From assembly GCA_945866215.1 (NCBI GenBank), contig CAMBGQ010000011.1, positions 1-42,796 of the forward strand: a stretch of 42,796 nucleotides of DNA, read 5' to 3'. This document shows positions 40,668 to 42,796 of the stretch, one piece after another. Source of the stretch: Opitutus sp. GAS368 (lineage in GTDB: Bacteria > Verrucomicrobiota > Verrucomicrobiia > Opitutales > UBA953). The notes under the pieces were generated by a model, which worked only from the letters and a program-made list of their open reading frames with translations, did no database searches and was not told where the DNA came from. Made by a program: the position numbers and the translations under genes. Every line of letters begins with the position of its first letter. The stretch's first letter is position 1.

Positions 40668-41795
40668 ATGTCCACGCCCGCTTCCATCCTCCTGGTCGGC
40701 CTCGGTGGGGCAGGGTGCTCGATGGTCACGCGACTGTCGGCGCAGTTGCCGCCTGAAGTCGCCATTGCGTTGCTCGACACCGACACACGTTCCTTGTCCG
40801 CCGGCACCGCCGCCACGTTGCAGCTCGGCCGGGCGCAGACGCGCGGGATGGGTACCGGGGGTGAAGCTGCGCTGGGCCTTGCTTCCGCTGAATCTGAAGA
40901 AGCCGCGCTCCGTCGCCTGTTCGCCGGCGTCCCCGTGGTCGTGCTCGTCACTGGCTTGGGCGGCGGTACCGGCAGCGGCGCTGCCTCCGTGGTCGCCGGC
41001 TATGCGGCCGAGTGCGGTGCGACGGTCCTCTCTTTCGCGACGATGCCGTTCTCGCATGAAGGCGAGCGTCGCATGCGCCAAGCCAACGATGCCACGGTCA
41101 AACTCGGCCAGAAGTGCCACGGGCTCGTCGTGGTGCATAACGATCTCTTGCTCCAGCAGGTCTCGCCGGACGCGCCACTGTCCGAATCGTTTGCCGCGGC
41201 GGATAACTGGGTCGGCGGCGCGCTCCGCGGCCTCGCTTCGGCCTTCGCGCCGGGCGCCCTCATCGCGGTCGACCCGGCCGCGTTACGTTCGCTCCTTTCT
41301 ACGCCCGGTTCGCCTACGCTCTTCGCTTATGGCGTCGGCCAGGGCGAAGGTGCTGCGCTAAAGGCCGCCCGTGCGGCTTGCGATTGCCCGCTGGCGCATG
41401 CGCCTGGTGCGGTCGCCAAGGTCGCTTCGCTCTTCGTTACTGTCGCCGGCGGTTCGGCGATGACCTCCACGGAGGCCTTTGAGGCCGTCGCCGCGATTCG
41501 TGCGCGTTTCGGCGGCGAAACTTCCACGGTCCTCTGTGCACGCATCGAGCCAACGCTTGGCGACCGGATCGAAGTCTCGGTGCTCGGCGCTTCGCTGCCC
41601 GCGCCGAAGCCGCCGGCCAAGCCCAAGAAGGGTGCCAAGGCCGAGGATCCCGCTCAGCCGATCTTCGAGTTCGCGACGGAGGAATCGATGCGCCGCGGTC
41701 TCTTCGGTGGCACGCCGATGACCTTCATCGACGGGCAGGACGTGGATGTGCCGGCCTATATTCGTAAGGCCGTGCGCCTCCCGCCGGCCCCCTGA
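40668..41795 (+). CDS. ftsZ: Divergent FtsZ with altered T7 catalytic loop
   Basis: This 375-aa product is the tubulin-like ring protein. GTP-binding blocks are present: VGLGGAGCSMVTRL (10-23), LDTDTRSL, TRGMGTGGEAALG (58-70), and GGGTGSG (98-104), where tubulin-like Ser replaces the usual Thr of bacterial FtsZ. The synergy loop reads A200-V-D202-P-A-A205-L-R207, where E. coli has N207-V-D209-F-A-D212-V-R; the Asn and the second Asp are both Ala. After a short Lys/Pro linker the C-terminal peptide DVDVPAYIRKAV (358-369) is conserved and would bind FtsA. Position after ftsA and the length fit FtsZ. I infer low or altered GTPase activity rather than a pseudogene, since the frame and other motifs are intact. 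Confidence 0.88.
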   Translation: MSTPASILLVGLGGAGCSMVTRLSAQLPPEVAIALLDTDTRSLSAGTAATLQLGRAQTRGMGTGGEAALGLASAESEEAALRRLFAGVPVVVLVTGLGGGTGSGAASVVAGYAAECGATVLSFATMPFSHEGERRMRQANDATVKLGQKCHGLVVVHNDLLLQQVSPDAPLSESFAAADNWVGGALRGLASAFAPGALIAVDPAALRSLLSTPGSPTLFAYGVGQGEGAALKAARAACDCPLAHAPGAVAKVASLFVTVAGGSAMTSTEAFEAVAAIRARFGGETSTVLCARIEPTLGDRIEVSVLGASLPAPKPPAKPKKGAKAEDPAQPIFEFATEESMRRGLFGGTPMTFIDGQDVDVPAYIRKAVRLPPAP

Positions 41796-41809
41796 TTTTC
41801 GCTTCCCGG

Positions 41810-41837
41810 TTGCGCCCCGCCCAGGTCCGCTTACGTT
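41810..41837 (+). promoter_or_regulatory. Putative promoter of sufS
   Basis: TTGCGC, 16 bases, TACGTT, ending 6 bases before the ATG. The predicted mRNA would be nearly leaderless. It matches the TTGC-N16-TA pairs seen upstream of nuoB and the FecR gene. Confidence 0.3.
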
Positions 41838-41843
41838 CGACCC

Positions 41844-42796
41844 ATGCCCGTGTTCGACGTCGCCACTCTCCGTAAGGATTTCCCGATTCTCGGGCGATCT
41901 GTGCGCGGACAGCCGCTGACTTACCTCGATAACGCGGCGACTTCGCAGAAGCCTCTGGTCGTCATCAAGGCCCTCGAACGCTATTATTCTGAGCAGAACG
42001 CCAACGTCCACCGCGGCGTCCACCTCCTGAGCGAGGAGGCCACTACGGCTTACGAGGCCGCCCGCGCTTCGGTCGCTAAGTTCCTCGGACTCAAGGATAC
42101 CCGCGGCTGCGTCTTTGTGCGCGGTGCCACCGAAGGGATTAACCTCGTCGCCGAATGCTGGGGCCGATCGAACCTCAAGTCTGGGGACGAGATCCTCCTC
42201 ACGCACCTCGAACACCACGCGAATATCGTGCCTTGGCAGGTCATCGCTGAGCGCACGGGCGCCAAGGTCGTCGTCGCGCCCGTCACGCCGCGCGGCGAAG
42301 TCGACCTCGTGGCCTTCAAGGGCCTGCTTTCCGCCCGCACCAAGCTCGTCGCCTTCGCGCACGTCTCCAACGCGCTCGGGACCGTTAATCCCGCCATCGA
42401 GATGACCCGCCTCGCTAAGGCAGTCGGTGCCGTGGTGCTGATCGATGGCTGCCAGTCCGCCGCGCACTTTAAAGTCGATGTTCTAGCGCTCGGTTGCGAC
42501 TTCTACGTCTTCTCCGGCCACAAGACCTTCGGACCGACCGGTATCGGCGTGCTCTGGGGTCGCCCGGAGCTGCTCGACGCCATGCCGCCTTATCAGTTTG
42601 GCGGGGACATGATCCGTAAGGTCGACTTCGCCGGTACGACTTTCCGTGAAGCCCCGGAGCGTTTCGAAGCCGGCACCCCGGATATTTCCGGAGCCATCGC
42701 CCTCGGCGTTGCCTTGGAATACTTCATGCCCATCCAGTCCGCCGCGCACGCGCACGAGCAGACCCTGCTCGCCGCGGCGACCGAGCGCCTCAAGGC
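41844..42796 (+). CDS. sufS: Cysteine desulfurase, SufS type, C-terminus cut by the window edge
   Basis: This PLP enzyme releases sulfur from cysteine for Fe-S cluster assembly. The visible 317 residues have LDNAATSQKP (28-37), ANVHRGVHLLSEEATT (53-68), the PLP-stacking His124 in THLEHHAN, and FSGHKTFGPTG with the Schiff-base K227. The N-terminal layout is SufS (class II) rather than IscS. The active-site cysteine loop lies beyond the window. No suf gene lies upstream; the neighbour is ftsZ. Confidence 0.93.
   Translation, partial: MPVFDVATLRKDFPILGRSVRGQPLTYLDNAATSQKPLVVIKALERYYSEQNANVHRGVHLLSEEATTAYEAARASVAKFLGLKDTRGCVFVRGATEGINLVAECWGRSNLKSGDEILLTHLEHHANIVPWQVIAERTGAKVVVAPVTPRGEVDLVAFKGLLSARTKLVAFAHVSNALGTVNPAIEMTRLAKAVGAVVLIDGCQSAAHFKVDVLALGCDFYVFSGHKTFGPTGIGVLWGRPELLDAMPPYQFGGDMIRKVDFAGTTFREAPERFEAGTPDISGAIALGVALEYFMPIQSAAHAHEQTLLAAATERLK

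Noticed and set aside
40668-41795. The FtsZ gene as a bacterial tubulin (BtubA/B) because of GGGTGSG
   Set aside because: Length, position after ftsA, and the FtsZ C-terminal peptide fit FtsZ; tubulin-specific regions are absent.
1-42796. tRNA, rRNA, insertion sequences with transposase, or prophage genes
   Set aside because: I found no tRNA-like cloverleaf, no transposase or integrase motif and no phage structural gene in the reading frames inspected; a dedicated covariance-model search could still find a small RNA.

Overview
The window is high-GC, almost fully coding chromosomal DNA, and its gene content points to a Gram-negative member of Verrucomicrobiota, most likely class Opitutia. The evidence is a long division and cell-wall (dcw) cluster containing a MurC-MurB fusion, a divergent FtsZ, secreted sulfatases beside an alginate-lyase-family protein, lipid A-type acyl transfer, a PPi-type phosphofructokinase, and a meso-diaminopimelate-type MurE. 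The phylum is an inference from content; no rRNA is present to confirm it.

Layout. Positions 1-1313 (minus strand) carry nuoB, nuoC and the start of nuoD, running off the left edge. Positions 1470-6210 hold a translationally coupled trio: sulfatase, alginate-lyase-family protein, sulfatase. This looks like a small module for degrading a sulfated, uronate-containing polysaccharide. Next come a metallophosphoesterase and a GT28 glycosyltransferase with overlapping ends (6296-8253). A gene-free stretch (8254-8569) follows, with 12-bp tandem repeats, a long imperfect hairpin and three REP-like palindromes; a fourth copy lies after cinA. Housekeeping genes follow: uvrC (minus), cinA, holA, purB, a PPi-type pfk and a FecR-domain protein ending in a clear terminator. 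Then come tmk-holB and an ECF sigma factor operon with a small membrane protein and a Spy/DUF3106-like secreted protein. On the minus strand lie aroC, a degenerate G3E/CobW-like NTPase, an LpxL-type acyltransferase, and a small lipoprotein with its own terminator.

From 23318 to 41795 lies the dcw cluster: an AT-rich leader, a promoter with four spaced TGGG boxes (probable MraZ operator), mraZ, rsmH, ftsL-like, ftsI, murE, murF, mraY, murD, a LysM lipoprotein, ftsW, murG, murC-murB, ddl, ftsQ, ftsA, ftsZ. Most neighbours overlap by four bases, so the cluster probably works as one translationally coupled operon making lipid II, flipping and polymerising it, and building the divisome. The window ends inside a SufS-type cysteine desulfurase.

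The most unusual points are: an FtsZ whose T7 synergy loop lacks the Asn and the second Asp normally needed for GTP hydrolysis while its C-terminal FtsA-binding peptide is kept; four GTAG-headed REP-like hairpins; a LysM lipoprotein built into the dcw operon; a sulfatase with a non-canonical CxVxR maturation motif; and a CobW-like protein with a broken P-loop.
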